A stretch of DNA of 14,385 bases, taken from positions 1-14,385 of the forward strand of contig JAPFFX010000066.1 in NCBI GenBank assembly GCA_026645375.1, in the 5' to 3' direction. Position numbers and translations under genes: made by a program. Origin of the DNA: Citricoccus sp. WCRC_4 (lineage in GTDB: Bacteria; Actinomycetota; Actinomycetes; Actinomycetales; Micrococcaceae). The notes below the pieces were generated by a model. The model was not told the origin of the DNA. It ran no database searches and saw nothing but the letters and a program-made list of their open reading frames with translations. The stretch's first letter is position 1. Every line of letters starts with the position of its first letter. This document shows positions 1 to 8,043 of the stretch, in pieces.

Positions 1-518
1 ACGTGGTGCTGCCGGCGGTGGACGAGATCGTTGCCTGTACGGGGTTCCGGCCGGACCTGGAGCCGCTCTCCGAGCTGCGGCTGGGGCTGGACACGGCCGT
101 GGAGAGCCCGGTGGCGCTGGCGCCGCTGATCGATCCCAACGTGCATTCCTGCGGCTCGGTGCCGCCCCACGGGGCGGAGGAGCTGAAGCATCCGGAGACG
201 GATTTCTACATAGTGGGCATGAAGAGCTACGGGCGGGCGCCGACCTTCCTGATGGCCACCGGGTACGAACAGGTCCGCTCCATCGCGGCCGCCCTGGCCG
301 GGGACCAGGCCGCCGCCGACAACGTGGAACTGGAGTTGCCCGAGACCGGGGTGTGCTCCACCGATCTCGGCGGGTCCTGTGACGCCCCGGCCCCCGTCGC
401 CAACACCGCCGACCAGGGCTGCTGCGCCCCGGCCCCCACCACTGCAGCCACCGACATCCCGTCCACACCCGCGACCGGGCCGGTGCTGCTGCCGGTCCGG
501 GCCGCCGCCTGCTGCTGA
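1..518 (+). CDS. FAD/NAD(P)-dependent flavoprotein oxidoreductase of an arsenic-resistance cluster, 3' part
   Basis: This gene is cut by the left edge of the window; its first complete codon is at position 3 and it ends with TGA at 516-518. The visible 171 residues are the C-terminal part of a two-dinucleotide-fold flavoprotein. ACTGFRPD near the start is the usual ATG-type motif of this fold, and YIVGMKSYGRAPTFLMATGY (about residues 69-88) resembles the C-terminal FAD-side region of flavoproteins found in actinobacterial ars operons (ArsO- or thioredoxin-reductase-like). Such proteins are thought to supply reducing power or oxidise arsenicals; the exact reaction is not settled. The tail is rich in Cys (GVCSTDL, GGSCD, QGCC), as is common there. 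The last ~25 residues (from about ATDIPSTPATGPVLL) look instead like the N-terminus of the neighbouring arsenate reductase read in the same frame, so the natural end may have been altered. Family confidence is good; the exact function is inferred from the arsC neighbour. Confidence 0.75.
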   Translation, partial: VVLPAVDEIVACTGFRPDLEPLSELRLGLDTAVESPVALAPLIDPNVHSCGSVPPHGAEELKHPETDFYIVGMKSYGRAPTFLMATGYEQVRSIAAALAGDQAAADNVELELPETGVCSTDLGGSCDAPAPVANTADQGCCAPAPTTAATDIPSTPATGPVLLPVRAAACC

Positions 519-538
519 CCCACCACGCCGGGGATGGT

Positions 539-838
539 GTGGAGGTCCGCTCGGCCGGGTCCCTGCCCGGATCGGAGGTCCATCCCCTCGTCGCCGAAGC
601 TCTCCGAGAACGGGGCATCGACCTGACCGGGGCCTACCCGAAACCGCTGACCGATGACGTCGTCCGTGCCGCGGACTACGTCATCACCATGGGCTGCGGC
701 GACGCCTGCCCCGTCTACCCGGGCAAGCGCTACCTGGACTGGCAGATCACCGACCCGGCCGAGGAGACCCTGGACCGAGTCCGCCAGATCGTCGACGAGA
801 TCGACGCTCGTGTCCGTGCGCTGCAGGCCCAGCTCTAG
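539..838 (+). pseudogene. arsC: ArsC-type (thioredoxin-coupled, LMW-phosphatase fold) arsenate reductase lacking its N-terminal P-loop
   Basis: The 99 residues from the GTG at 539 match the C-terminal three quarters of the pI258-type arsenate reductase, which reduces arsenate to arsenite using three cysteines. VEVRSAGS follows the place where the P-loop should be, and MGCGDACP (residues 51-58) carries the resolving pair of cysteines. PGKRY, DW and a final helix are also present. Family members are about 130-140 residues and begin with a strand plus the P-loop CVHNAGRSQM, which carries the nucleophilic cysteine and phosphate-binding arginine. Upstream in this frame I read only ...GPGRRLLLTHHAGD before VEV. 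LLTHHAGD is recognisably arsC, but no correctly placed CX5R loop occurs. I infer a small deletion and frameshift that removed the catalytic loop and joined the start of arsC to the flavoprotein frame. As read, the product should not reduce arsenate. An assembly error in this GC-rich stretch is the main alternative. Confidence 0.7.
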
Positions 839-918
839 ACCCGCCCCGGTCCTTTCCCTGCGCACCAGGTTCCTGCGGGAACAGGGCCCCGCCCACCGGC
901 CGTAGGCGCCACCGATGA

Positions 919-928
919 ACCGGTCGGT
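919..928. promoter_or_regulatory. Candidate operator palindrome upstream of the thiolase operon
   Basis: The sequence ACCGGTCGGT has inverted ACCG/CGGT arms. It resembles the ACCGACCGGTCGGT-like cores bound by some TetR-family regulators of acyl-CoA genes in actinobacteria. It overlaps a possible -10 box (TAACTT, 928-933), a sensible place for a repressor. A second weak promoter, TTGGAC (967-972) with a 17-base spacer to TCGGAT (990-995), lies nearer the gene. No regulator gene sits beside the operon. The site is short and could be chance. Confidence 0.25.
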
Positions 929-1059
929 AACTTTTCCTCCGTTCGCTCTGGACAGATCCGCGGTGGTTGGACATCCTCGTGACTGTGGGTCGGATCACGG
1001 GGCGTGAGTCCCGTCGTCACCTGACAGCGTGCCGACCATCCTGATCTGGAGGAGCAATC

Positions 1060-2217
1060 GTGGCCGAGGCCTTGATCGTCGATGCCGTGCGTACCCCGGT
1101 GGGGCGCCGCGGGAAGGGCCTGTCGCAGGTCCACCCCCTGGACCTGGCCGCCGCGCCGATCGCCGCGCTGGTGGAGCGGGCCGGGATCGACTCGGCGCAG
1201 TATGACGAGGTGATCCTGGGCTGCATCGACCAGGTGGGCCCGCAGGCGATGGACATCGCCCGCAACGCCTGGCTCGCCGCGGGGCTCTCGGAGCACGTGC
1301 CCGGGACCACGGTGGAACGCCAGTGCGGCTCCGGCCAGCAGGCCATCCACTACGCCGCCCAGGCGGTGATGTCCGGCACTTCCGACCTGGTCGTCGCCGG
1401 CGGCGTGCAGTCGATGTCCACGATCCCGCTGTCCTACTCCAACAAGGCGGCCACGGAGTTCGGGTACCCGGACCCGTTCACCGGCTCGGCATGCTGGGCC
1501 GACCGGTACGGGGAGGCGGAGATCTCCCAGTTCCGGGGCGCGGAGATGATGGCCCGCCGATGGGGCTTCACCCGCGAGGCACTGGAGGAGTTGGCGGTGA
1601 CCTCGCACGAGCGGGCCCTGGCTGCCCAGCAGGAGGGTCGCTTCGACCGGGAGGTCATCCCGGTGCCCCAGGCGCCGGGCGTCACCGCGGACGAGGGGCC
1701 GCGCCAGCCCGACCGGGCCAAGATGGCCTCGCTGGAACCGATCGTTCCCGGGGGCCTGCACACCGCCGCGTCCGCGTCGCAGATGTCCGACGGCGCCGCG
1801 GCCCTGCTGATCGCCTCCCCAGCCGCCGTCGACCGGTACGGGCTCACCCCGCGGGCGCGGATCCACCACCTCTCCGCCCGGGGGGATGACCCCGTGATGA
1901 TGCTGTCGGCCCCGATCCGGGCCACCCGGTACGCCCTCGAGAAGGCCGGGATGAGACTGGACCAGATGGACGTCATCGAGATCAACGAGGCGTTCGCCGC
2001 CGTGGTCCTGGCCTGGCAGGCCGAGACCGGGGCCGACATGGCGAAGGTGAACGTCAATGGCGGGGCGATGGCCCTGGGCCACCCCATCGGGGCCACCGGG
2101 GCGCGGCTGATGACCTCCCTGCTGCACGAGCTCGAACGCTCCGGGGGCCGGTACGGGCTGCAGACCATGTGCGAGGGGGGCGGCCAGGCCAACGTCACCA
2201 TCATCGAGAGGCTCTGA
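1060..2217 (+). CDS. Acetyl-CoA acetyltransferase / 3-ketoacyl-CoA thiolase (FadA5-like)
   Basis: This 385-residue protein is a full-length thiolase, which cleaves a 3-ketoacyl-CoA with free CoA to release acetyl-CoA (or runs the reverse condensation). The nucleophile is Cys89 in VERQCGSGQQA. The other catalytic elements are NEAF (309-312), His341 in GGAMALGHPIGATG and the acid/base Cys371 in TMCEGGG. The wording around the nucleophile, EINEAFAAVVLAW and the C-terminus recalls the FadA5 group of actinobacterial thiolases used on steroid side chains, but that substrate is only a hint. The GTG start at 1060 is chosen because GGAGGAG (1048-1054) lies 5 bases before it and the thiolase N-terminal strand (ALIVDAVRTPVG) starts at once. 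It is the first gene of an operon; the acyl-CoA ligase begins 2 bases after its stop. No dehydrogenase gene accompanies it. Confidence 0.9.
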   Translation: MAEALIVDAVRTPVGRRGKGLSQVHPLDLAAAPIAALVERAGIDSAQYDEVILGCIDQVGPQAMDIARNAWLAAGLSEHVPGTTVERQCGSGQQAIHYAAQAVMSGTSDLVVAGGVQSMSTIPLSYSNKAATEFGYPDPFTGSACWADRYGEAEISQFRGAEMMARRWGFTREALEELAVTSHERALAAQQEGRFDREVIPVPQAPGVTADEGPRQPDRAKMASLEPIVPGGLHTAASASQMSDGAAALLIASPAAVDRYGLTPRARIHHLSARGDDPVMMLSAPIRATRYALEKAGMRLDQMDVIEINEAFAAVVLAWQAETGADMAKVNVNGGAMALGHPIGATGARLMTSLLHELERSGGRYGLQTMCEGGGQANVTIIERL

Positions 2218-2219
2218 CC

Positions 2220-3854
2220 ATGACATCGACCGACACAGGGACCGCCATAGGCGTGGGCGCGGCCGTCCACCAGGCCCAGCAGAACACGGTGAGCGCACTG
2301 TTGCGCCGCTCCGTGTCCACCTTCGGCGACACCATCGCGCTGCGGTTCCAGGACCGGCACTGGAGCTACCGCGGCCTGGGGGCGGCCGTGGACCGCGTGG
2401 TCCACCGGTTGAGGGACCTCGGGCTCGCACCGGGAGACCGGGTGGCGGCCTACGGGGTGAACTCGGATGCGTACCTGGTGCTGTTCCTGGCCTGCGCCCA
2501 GGCGGGCGTGGTCCACGTGCCGGTGAACTTCGCCCTCAAGGGCGGTGAGCTCGCCTACATCCTGGAGGACTCCGGCGCGCGCTTGCTGGTGGCGGACAAC
2601 GCCTTGGCCCCGCTGGTCCGGGAGGTCCTGGACGAGGGCCGTGCGGCCGGCGTCGAGACCGTCCTCCCGATGTTCCCCGATTCCGGGACGGGGGAGCAGT
2701 CCCTCCTGGAGACCGCTGAGGGCCGCGGCCCCGGTTCCGGTCCGGGTGCCGGGGAGGGGCCCGGCACCGGCCCGGCCGAGACGGACCTGCTGCAGCTGCT
2801 CTACACCTCGGGGACGACGTCGGCCCCGAAGGGCGCGATGATGACCCACCGGGCGCTGATGGCCGAGTACGTCTCCTCCGTCATCGCCCTGGACCTCACG
2901 GCCGAGGACCGGCCGCTGGTGGCGATGCCGTTGTACCACTCGGCGGCCATGCACGTGTTCCTGCTGCCGTATCTCTCCCTGGGGGCCACGGTGCGCCTGT
3001 TGGCCAAGCCGGACGTGCCGGAGATCCTGCGCTACGTGGAGGAGGAGCACATCGGCTCCCTGTTCCTGGCCCCCACGGTGTGGGTGCCGCTGTCCAACCA
3101 CCCCGACCTGGACACCCGTGACCTGTCCTCCCTGACGAAGGCCCAGTACGGGGCCTCGATCATGCCCGTGACCGTTCTGCAGCGGCTGCGGTCCCGGTTC
3201 CCGAAACTGGGGTTCTACAATTGCTTCGGCCAGTCCGAGCTGGGCCCGTTGTGCACCGTGCTGCGTCCGGAGGAGCACCACGCCCGACCGGCCTCCTGCG
3301 GGCGGCCGGTCTACTTCGTCGAGGCGCGGGTGGTCACCGCCGAGGGACGCGTGGCCGATCCCGGCGAGCCCGGGGAGATCCAGTACCGCTCCCCACAGCT
3401 GATGGACGGGTACTGGAACAAGCCCGAGGCCACCGCCGAGGCCTTCTCCGAGGGCTGGTTCCGCTCCGGGGACCAGGTGACCCGGGACGAGCAGGGCTTC
3501 ATCCAGGTGGTGGACCGCATCAAGGACGTGATCAACACCGGCGGGGTGATGGTGGCCCCGCGGGAGGTCGAGGACTGCATCTACGAGCTCGAGGAGGTCG
3601 CCGAGGTGGCCGTCATCGGCCTGCCGGACGAGCGGTGGATCGAGGCCATCACCGCGGTCGTGGTCCTCAAGGACGGGGCCTCCCTGACCGCCGAGACCGT
3701 GCGAGCCCACGTCAGGGACCGGATCGCCGACTACAAGGTGCCCAAGCGCGTGGACTTCGTCGCCGAACTGCCCCGCAACCAGTCCGGCAAGCTGCTCAAG
3801 CGCGAGCTCCGCGCCGAGCGCACCGGATCCCCGGTGCCGAGGGGGCAGTCATGA
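2220..3854 (+). CDS. AMP-forming acyl-CoA synthetase (FadD-type acid-CoA ligase)
   Basis: This 544-residue adenylate-forming enzyme activates a carboxylic acid with ATP to an acyl-adenylate and then transfers it to CoA. The ANL motifs occur in order: the phosphate loop YTSGTTSAPKG (195-205), YNCFGQSE (333-340), GEIQYRSPQLMDGYWN (385-400), WFRSGD (413-418, with the ribose-binding Asp), the hinge DRIKD (432-436) and the C-terminal catalytic lysine in NQSGKLLKREL (Lys525). The ATG at 2220 is chosen because it lies 2 bases after the thiolase stop; a longer in-frame reading would overlap the thiolase. The substrate cannot be told from sequence; a medium/long-chain, aromatic or terpenoid acid is possible. 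An odd Gly/Pro-rich stretch (about residues 168-187) sits just before the phosphate loop. The stop overlaps the next ATG, so translation is probably coupled. Confidence 0.9.
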   Translation: MTSTDTGTAIGVGAAVHQAQQNTVSALLRRSVSTFGDTIALRFQDRHWSYRGLGAAVDRVVHRLRDLGLAPGDRVAAYGVNSDAYLVLFLACAQAGVVHVPVNFALKGGELAYILEDSGARLLVADNALAPLVREVLDEGRAAGVETVLPMFPDSGTGEQSLLETAEGRGPGSGPGAGEGPGTGPAETDLLQLLYTSGTTSAPKGAMMTHRALMAEYVSSVIALDLTAEDRPLVAMPLYHSAAMHVFLLPYLSLGATVRLLAKPDVPEILRYVEEEHIGSLFLAPTVWVPLSNHPDLDTRDLSSLTKAQYGASIMPVTVLQRLRSRFPKLGFYNCFGQSELGPLCTVLRPEEHHARPASCGRPVYFVEARVVTAEGRVADPGEPGEIQYRSPQLMDGYWNKPEATAEAFSEGWFRSGDQVTRDEQGFIQVVDRIKDVINTGGVMVAPREVEDCIYELEEVAEVAVIGLPDERWIEAITAVVVLKDGASLTAETVRAHVRDRIADYKVPKRVDFVAELPRNQSGKLLKRELRAERTGSPVPRGQS

Positions 3855-4642
3855 CGGCACCACTGCGGGTCGAACGCCGCGAGGGGGTGGTCCGGCTCGT
3901 CATGGACCGCACCGCCGCCGGCAACGCCCTCGACGAGCCCCTGGCCGAGGCCCTGGCCACGGAACTCGAACGCGCCGAGGCGGACCCCCGGGTCCGGGTG
4001 CTGACCGTGACGGGCCGCGACCGCTTCTTCTGTGCCGGTGGTGACGTGAGATCCATGGCCTCGGTGCCGGCCGGAGAGCGGCACGAGCTCCTGTTGTCCC
4101 TGGCCACGGCGACGAGCACCCTGATGTCCGCCCTGTCCCGGACGCGGTTGCTGGTGGTCGCCGGGGTCAACGGCGCCACGGCCGGGGCCGGACTGGGCCT
4201 GCTGCTCGCCGCGGACTGGGTGCTGGCCAGTGACGAGGTGAAGATCGTCGGGGCCTTCGCCGGCGTCGGGCTCACCCCGGACACCGGAGTGTCCTACCTG
4301 CTTCCGCGTACCGTCGGATACCACCGGGCGGTCGAGCTGACCCTGGGCGGGCGCCGGCTGGGCGGGGCGGAGGCCGTGGAGTGGGGGCTGGCCAGCCAGT
4401 CCGTCCCGGCCGCTGACTTCGCCCACCGGCTGACGGAGGCCGAGGACGCGTTCGTGGCCACTCCGGACCACGTGGTCGGCCCCACCAAGGCCCTGCTCCG
4501 CGCCGGTCGCTACGGAGCGGACTGGGAGGAGCACCTGCGCGCGGAGGCGCGGAGTGTGGCGCGGTCGAGCACGCACCCGGAGAGCGTCCGCCTCGTGGAC
4601 CGGTTCGCCGCACCGGCCCCCGCGGCTCACGGCGCGGGGTAG
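3851..4642 (+). CDS. Crotonase-family enoyl-CoA isomerase/hydratase, PaaG-like
   Basis: This 263-residue crotonase-fold protein starts at the ATG overlapping the ligase stop (ATGA, 3851-3854). The oxyanion-hole segments are FCAGGDV (60-66) and NGATAGAGLGL (108-118). Aligned by eye with rat enoyl-CoA hydratase, both catalytic glutamates are absent: the GGGCE-type Glu is Gly, and the second falls in AFAGVGL, probably on Phe136. The segment AFAGVGLTPDTG with LLPR instead follows the E. coli PaaG pattern AFSKLGLIPDCG, where the Asp of PDxG is catalytic; Asp144 is the equivalent here. I therefore favour an isomerase that shifts a double bond in an unsaturated acyl-CoA over a simple hydratase; annotation as enoyl-CoA hydratase would be by family only. 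It closes the operon, and its last 16 bases overlap the convergent DUF488 gene. Confidence 0.85.
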   Translation: MTAPLRVERREGVVRLVMDRTAAGNALDEPLAEALATELERAEADPRVRVLTVTGRDRFFCAGGDVRSMASVPAGERHELLLSLATATSTLMSALSRTRLLVVAGVNGATAGAGLGLLLAADWVLASDEVKIVGAFAGVGLTPDTGVSYLLPRTVGYHRAVELTLGGRRLGGAEAVEWGLASQSVPAADFAHRLTEAEDAFVATPDHVVGPTKALLRAGRYGADWEEHLRAEARSVARSSTHPESVRLVDRFAAPAPAAHGAG

Positions 4643-5163
4643 GTGACCCGGCCGCCGTCGGGATCCACCACGGCACCGGCGGTGAGCTGGGCCGGGGGAG
4701 CCTTGCCCGGTTCCATGAGGTGGCGCACCGCCTCGCCCGCAGCGAGCAGGTGATCCGCGATGATCCGGCGATGGCACCGCCACCACACCGCCTCCGAGCA
4801 CATCACCGCCGCCGTCCGCTCGGCTCCCCACGCCCGCAGTTCGGCCAGTCCCGTCCTGAACTCCTCTGACAGGGCGTGGTCCGCGTAATTGTGGAAGCTG
4901 CGGTTCTCCCAGAAACCGTTGACCTCCTCGGGGACGGACTGGTCGCGCGACCGCCGGCCGCCGAGGGAGGCCAGCCGCCGGTACTCGATGCCCGCCCCGG
5001 ACAGGGACGCCGCCAGGGCCTCCTGGTCGAAGTGCGGGTAGCGGCGCGAACCGGGCAGCCGCCGCACGTCCACCAGCACCCGCACGTCCACCGAGCGCAG
5101 CAGGTCCAGGAACTCATCCAGCGTCCGCGTCGAATGACCGACGGTGTAGAACGGTAGGTCCAT
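4627..5163 (-). CDS. DUF488 family protein
   Basis: This 178-residue protein belongs to DUF488, a widespread cytosolic family of unknown function. The family signature is visible: YTVGHSTR near the N-terminus (7-13), LVDVRRLPGSRR (30-41, a strand then a conserved Asp-Val-Arg turn), and MCSEAVWWRCHRRIIADHL (121-139), with Cys122 and the Cys130-His131-Arg132 triad. The Cys/His/Arg cluster suggests a small active or metal site, but no reaction is established. The ATG at 5163 is favoured because a -10-like TAGATT on this strand ends 6 bases before it, suggesting a leaderless mRNA; there is no clear Shine-Dalgarno. It is convergent with the crotonase gene and divergent from the peptide transporter, so it is probably its own unit. 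Confidence 0.85.
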   Translation of the reverse strand: MDLPFYTVGHSTRTLDEFLDLLRSVDVRVLVDVRRLPGSRRYPHFDQEALAASLSGAGIEYRRLASLGGRRSRDQSVPEEVNGFWENRSFHNYADHALSEEFRTGLAELRAWGAERTAAVMCSEAVWWRCHRRIIADHLLAAGEAVRHLMEPGKAPPAQLTAGAVVDPDGGRVTYPAP

Positions 5164-5169
5164 GCCCCG

Positions 5170-5175
5170 AATCTA
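5170..5175 (-). promoter_or_regulatory. Candidate -10 box of a leaderless promoter for the DUF488 gene
   Basis: On the minus strand TAGATT fits TANNNT and ends 6 bases before the ATG at 5163, placing transcription start at or next to the start codon. No convincing -35 box is seen. The same spacing recurs before three other genes in this window. Confidence 0.45.
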
Positions 5176-5242
5176 ACGTCCCCGGCCGTCAGGTCCATCA
5201 GGTGAACTTGCACTTGCCAGAGGAGAGGAGGAAAGTGTATGG

Positions 5243-6718
<1,476 letters not shown>

Positions 6719-6731
6719 CCTGCCGGCCGGC

Positions 6732-6771
6732 GGACGGGCGTTGACCGGGACGGTCCGGTCAACGCCCGTCC
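6732..6771. terminator. Bidirectional intrinsic-type hairpin between convergent genes
   Basis: A perfect 17-base-pair stem (6732-6748 with 6755-6771) closes a 6-base loop. It lies 14 bases after the transporter stop and 11 bases before the end of the convergent baeRF gene. There is no U-run on either strand, as often in actinobacteria. The perfect stem and position make it a likely shared terminator. Confidence 0.8.
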
Positions 6772-6781
6772 TCGCGGGATC

Positions 6782-7915
6782 TCAGGCCGGCGAGCGGAAC
6801 GTCGCCGCGATCAGGGCGCCGTCGGGAAGGTCCGCCGACCGGACGGCCTTGACGGTACCGCCGGTACGCAACACCCGGGCCGCGACCTCGTCCGCCAGTC
6901 CGTAGGTATGGGCGCTGGGCTCCTCCGCGACCGTCACCTCGCCGTACTCGTCGATGGTGCCCTCACGTTCGGCCGCAAGATCGAACAGCAGTACGTCCAC
7001 CCGGCCCGCGGTCGCCGCCCTGGCGATCTCCCGTAGCTTGGCACTGGCCCGGCCGTGGGCGCGCTGGGTGCCGAAGCGCTCGCGCCAGGCAGCCAGCTGG
7101 GTGGCGTAGTTGCGGTCCAGGACCTCCCGGCCGCGCTTGCCCAGGTCCTCCAGGGACAAGGACGCCGGGTTGACCCCGATGCCCTCCTCCACGAGCCGCT
7201 GGTAGGTGTTGATCTCCCGGTAGGCCGGTTCCAGATCGGGGCTGGCCGCCAGCACCAGCGGATGGGCTGACCCGTTGATCTGGCGCAGGACCGCTTCCTG
7301 GACCGTCGAGCAGTAGTCACGTCGCTGGACCTTGGGCCGCTGGTTGCCGTCCGCGCGCTGGCGGTCCATGCGGCCCTCGTTGTCGGCGGTCTGCAGTTCG
7401 AGTCCGAGGTCGTCGGGCAGCCCGGTCAGCTGCACCTCGTGGCATGAAGCGTCGGCCTCCAGGGCCAGCAGCCGGACCGATCCCTTCGTCAGTGCCAGGA
7501 CGTACCCGCTGTGGGCGAACGTCGTGGCCCGGATGAGGGGGCCGACGTCGAACCGGTCACCGACACTGCAGTGACTGTTCAGGTTGTTCATGAGCCGGAA
7601 GGCGCGCAACCCCGAGGGCGAGACGAACACGGCGATGGAGCGGGCCTGGGTGGACCAGAAGCCCCGGTCCTCCTCCAGCGCGGCCACCTCTGCGATGACA
7701 CGCTCCCGGTCCTCGGCGGGTACGGAACCGGGCAGCGTGGCCAGTGCCTCCGTGGCTGCCGTGCGCAGCGCCACCTGGGCCGCCTCGGGGTTCCGGCCGA
7801 TCGGCGCCCGGGCGTCGTCGGCCCCGGACGACGCAACATACAACGACACGCTCGCGGCGTGCCGGTGCTGCGTGAGCTCGGCGAAGTCTTCTGCTGAGGG
7901 AATGTCGATGCTCAT
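6782..7915 (-). CDS. Bacterial eRF1-like (baeRF family) protein
   Basis: This 377-residue cytosolic protein resembles the bacterial proteins grouped as baeRF, distant relatives of archaeal/eukaryotic release factor eRF1 and Pelota. Features recalled from that group are SVSLYV (23-28), an EEDRGFWSTQARSIAVFVSP segment, FRLMNNL, LIRATTFAHSGYVLALT, and the later APYREIN-like block (here EPAYREINTYQRLVEEGI) followed by VDVLLFDL and a C-terminal YGLADEVAARVLRTGG. Roles in ribosome interaction have been proposed for the family; nothing specific is known for this one. The ATG at 7915 is preferred to the in-frame GTG at 7948 because MSIDIPS is the usual beginning and TACCGT, a -10-like box, ends 6 bases before it. 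It is divergent from the MFS gene and appears to stand alone. Confidence 0.75.
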   Translation of the reverse strand: MSIDIPSAEDFAELTQHRHAASVSLYVASSGADDARAPIGRNPEAAQVALRTAATEALATLPGSVPAEDRERVIAEVAALEEDRGFWSTQARSIAVFVSPSGLRAFRLMNNLNSHCSVGDRFDVGPLIRATTFAHSGYVLALTKGSVRLLALEADASCHEVQLTGLPDDLGLELQTADNEGRMDRQRADGNQRPKVQRRDYCSTVQEAVLRQINGSAHPLVLAASPDLEPAYREINTYQRLVEEGIGVNPASLSLEDLGKRGREVLDRNYATQLAAWRERFGTQRAHGRASAKLREIARAATAGRVDVLLFDLAAEREGTIDEYGEVTVAEEPSAHTYGLADEVAARVLRTGGTVKAVRSADLPDGALIAATFRSPA

Positions 7916-7921
7916 GGGGAC

Positions 7922-7927
7922 ACGGTA
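7922..7927 (-). promoter_or_regulatory. Candidate -10 box of a leaderless promoter for the baeRF gene
   Basis: On the minus strand TACCGT fits TANNNT and ends 6 bases before the ATG at 7915. It supports that start over the GTG at 7948, because the box would otherwise lie inside the coding region. No clear -35 box. Confidence 0.45.
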
Positions 7928-8031
7928 CCCACGTGTGACGGAAAGCACACCTGCTACGGGATATTCCGTGCCCGGTTCTGTCGACGCGGGACCACGACGC
8001 CGGCTCGTCGCCCCGGGCTCACCGGTGGGCG

Positions 8032-8037
8032 TACGCT
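8032..8037 (+). promoter_or_regulatory. Candidate -10 box of a leaderless promoter for the MFS gene
   Basis: TACGCT fits TANNNT and ends 6 bases before the ATG at 8044. It favours ATG 8044 over GTG 8038, which would follow the box immediately. There is no Shine-Dalgarno and no clear -35 box. Confidence 0.45.
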
Positions 8038-8043
8038 GTGCGC

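Noticed and set aside
520..600. A CX5R pattern (CGGPLGR) near the arsC start, considered as the missing P-loop
   Set aside because: It is in a different frame from the ArsC residues and lacks the surrounding VHNAGRS pattern.
869..882. Small hairpin GTTCC-TGCG-GGAAC after arsC as a terminator
   Set aside because: The stem is only 5 pairs with no U-run, so it is not convincing in such GC-rich DNA.
1434..3710. Very long open frame on the minus strand opposite the thiolase and ligase genes (also 835-2430)
   Set aside because: It is a mirror of GC-biased codons in two clear enzymes with catalytic motifs; the translation is His/Gly/Arg-rich low-complexity with no recognisable domain.
3221..3850. 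Longer in-frame start for the crotonase gene inside the ligase gene
   Set aside because: The added residues are Arg/Gly-rich shadow sequence, while the ATG at 3851 overlaps the ligase stop and matches the family N-terminus.
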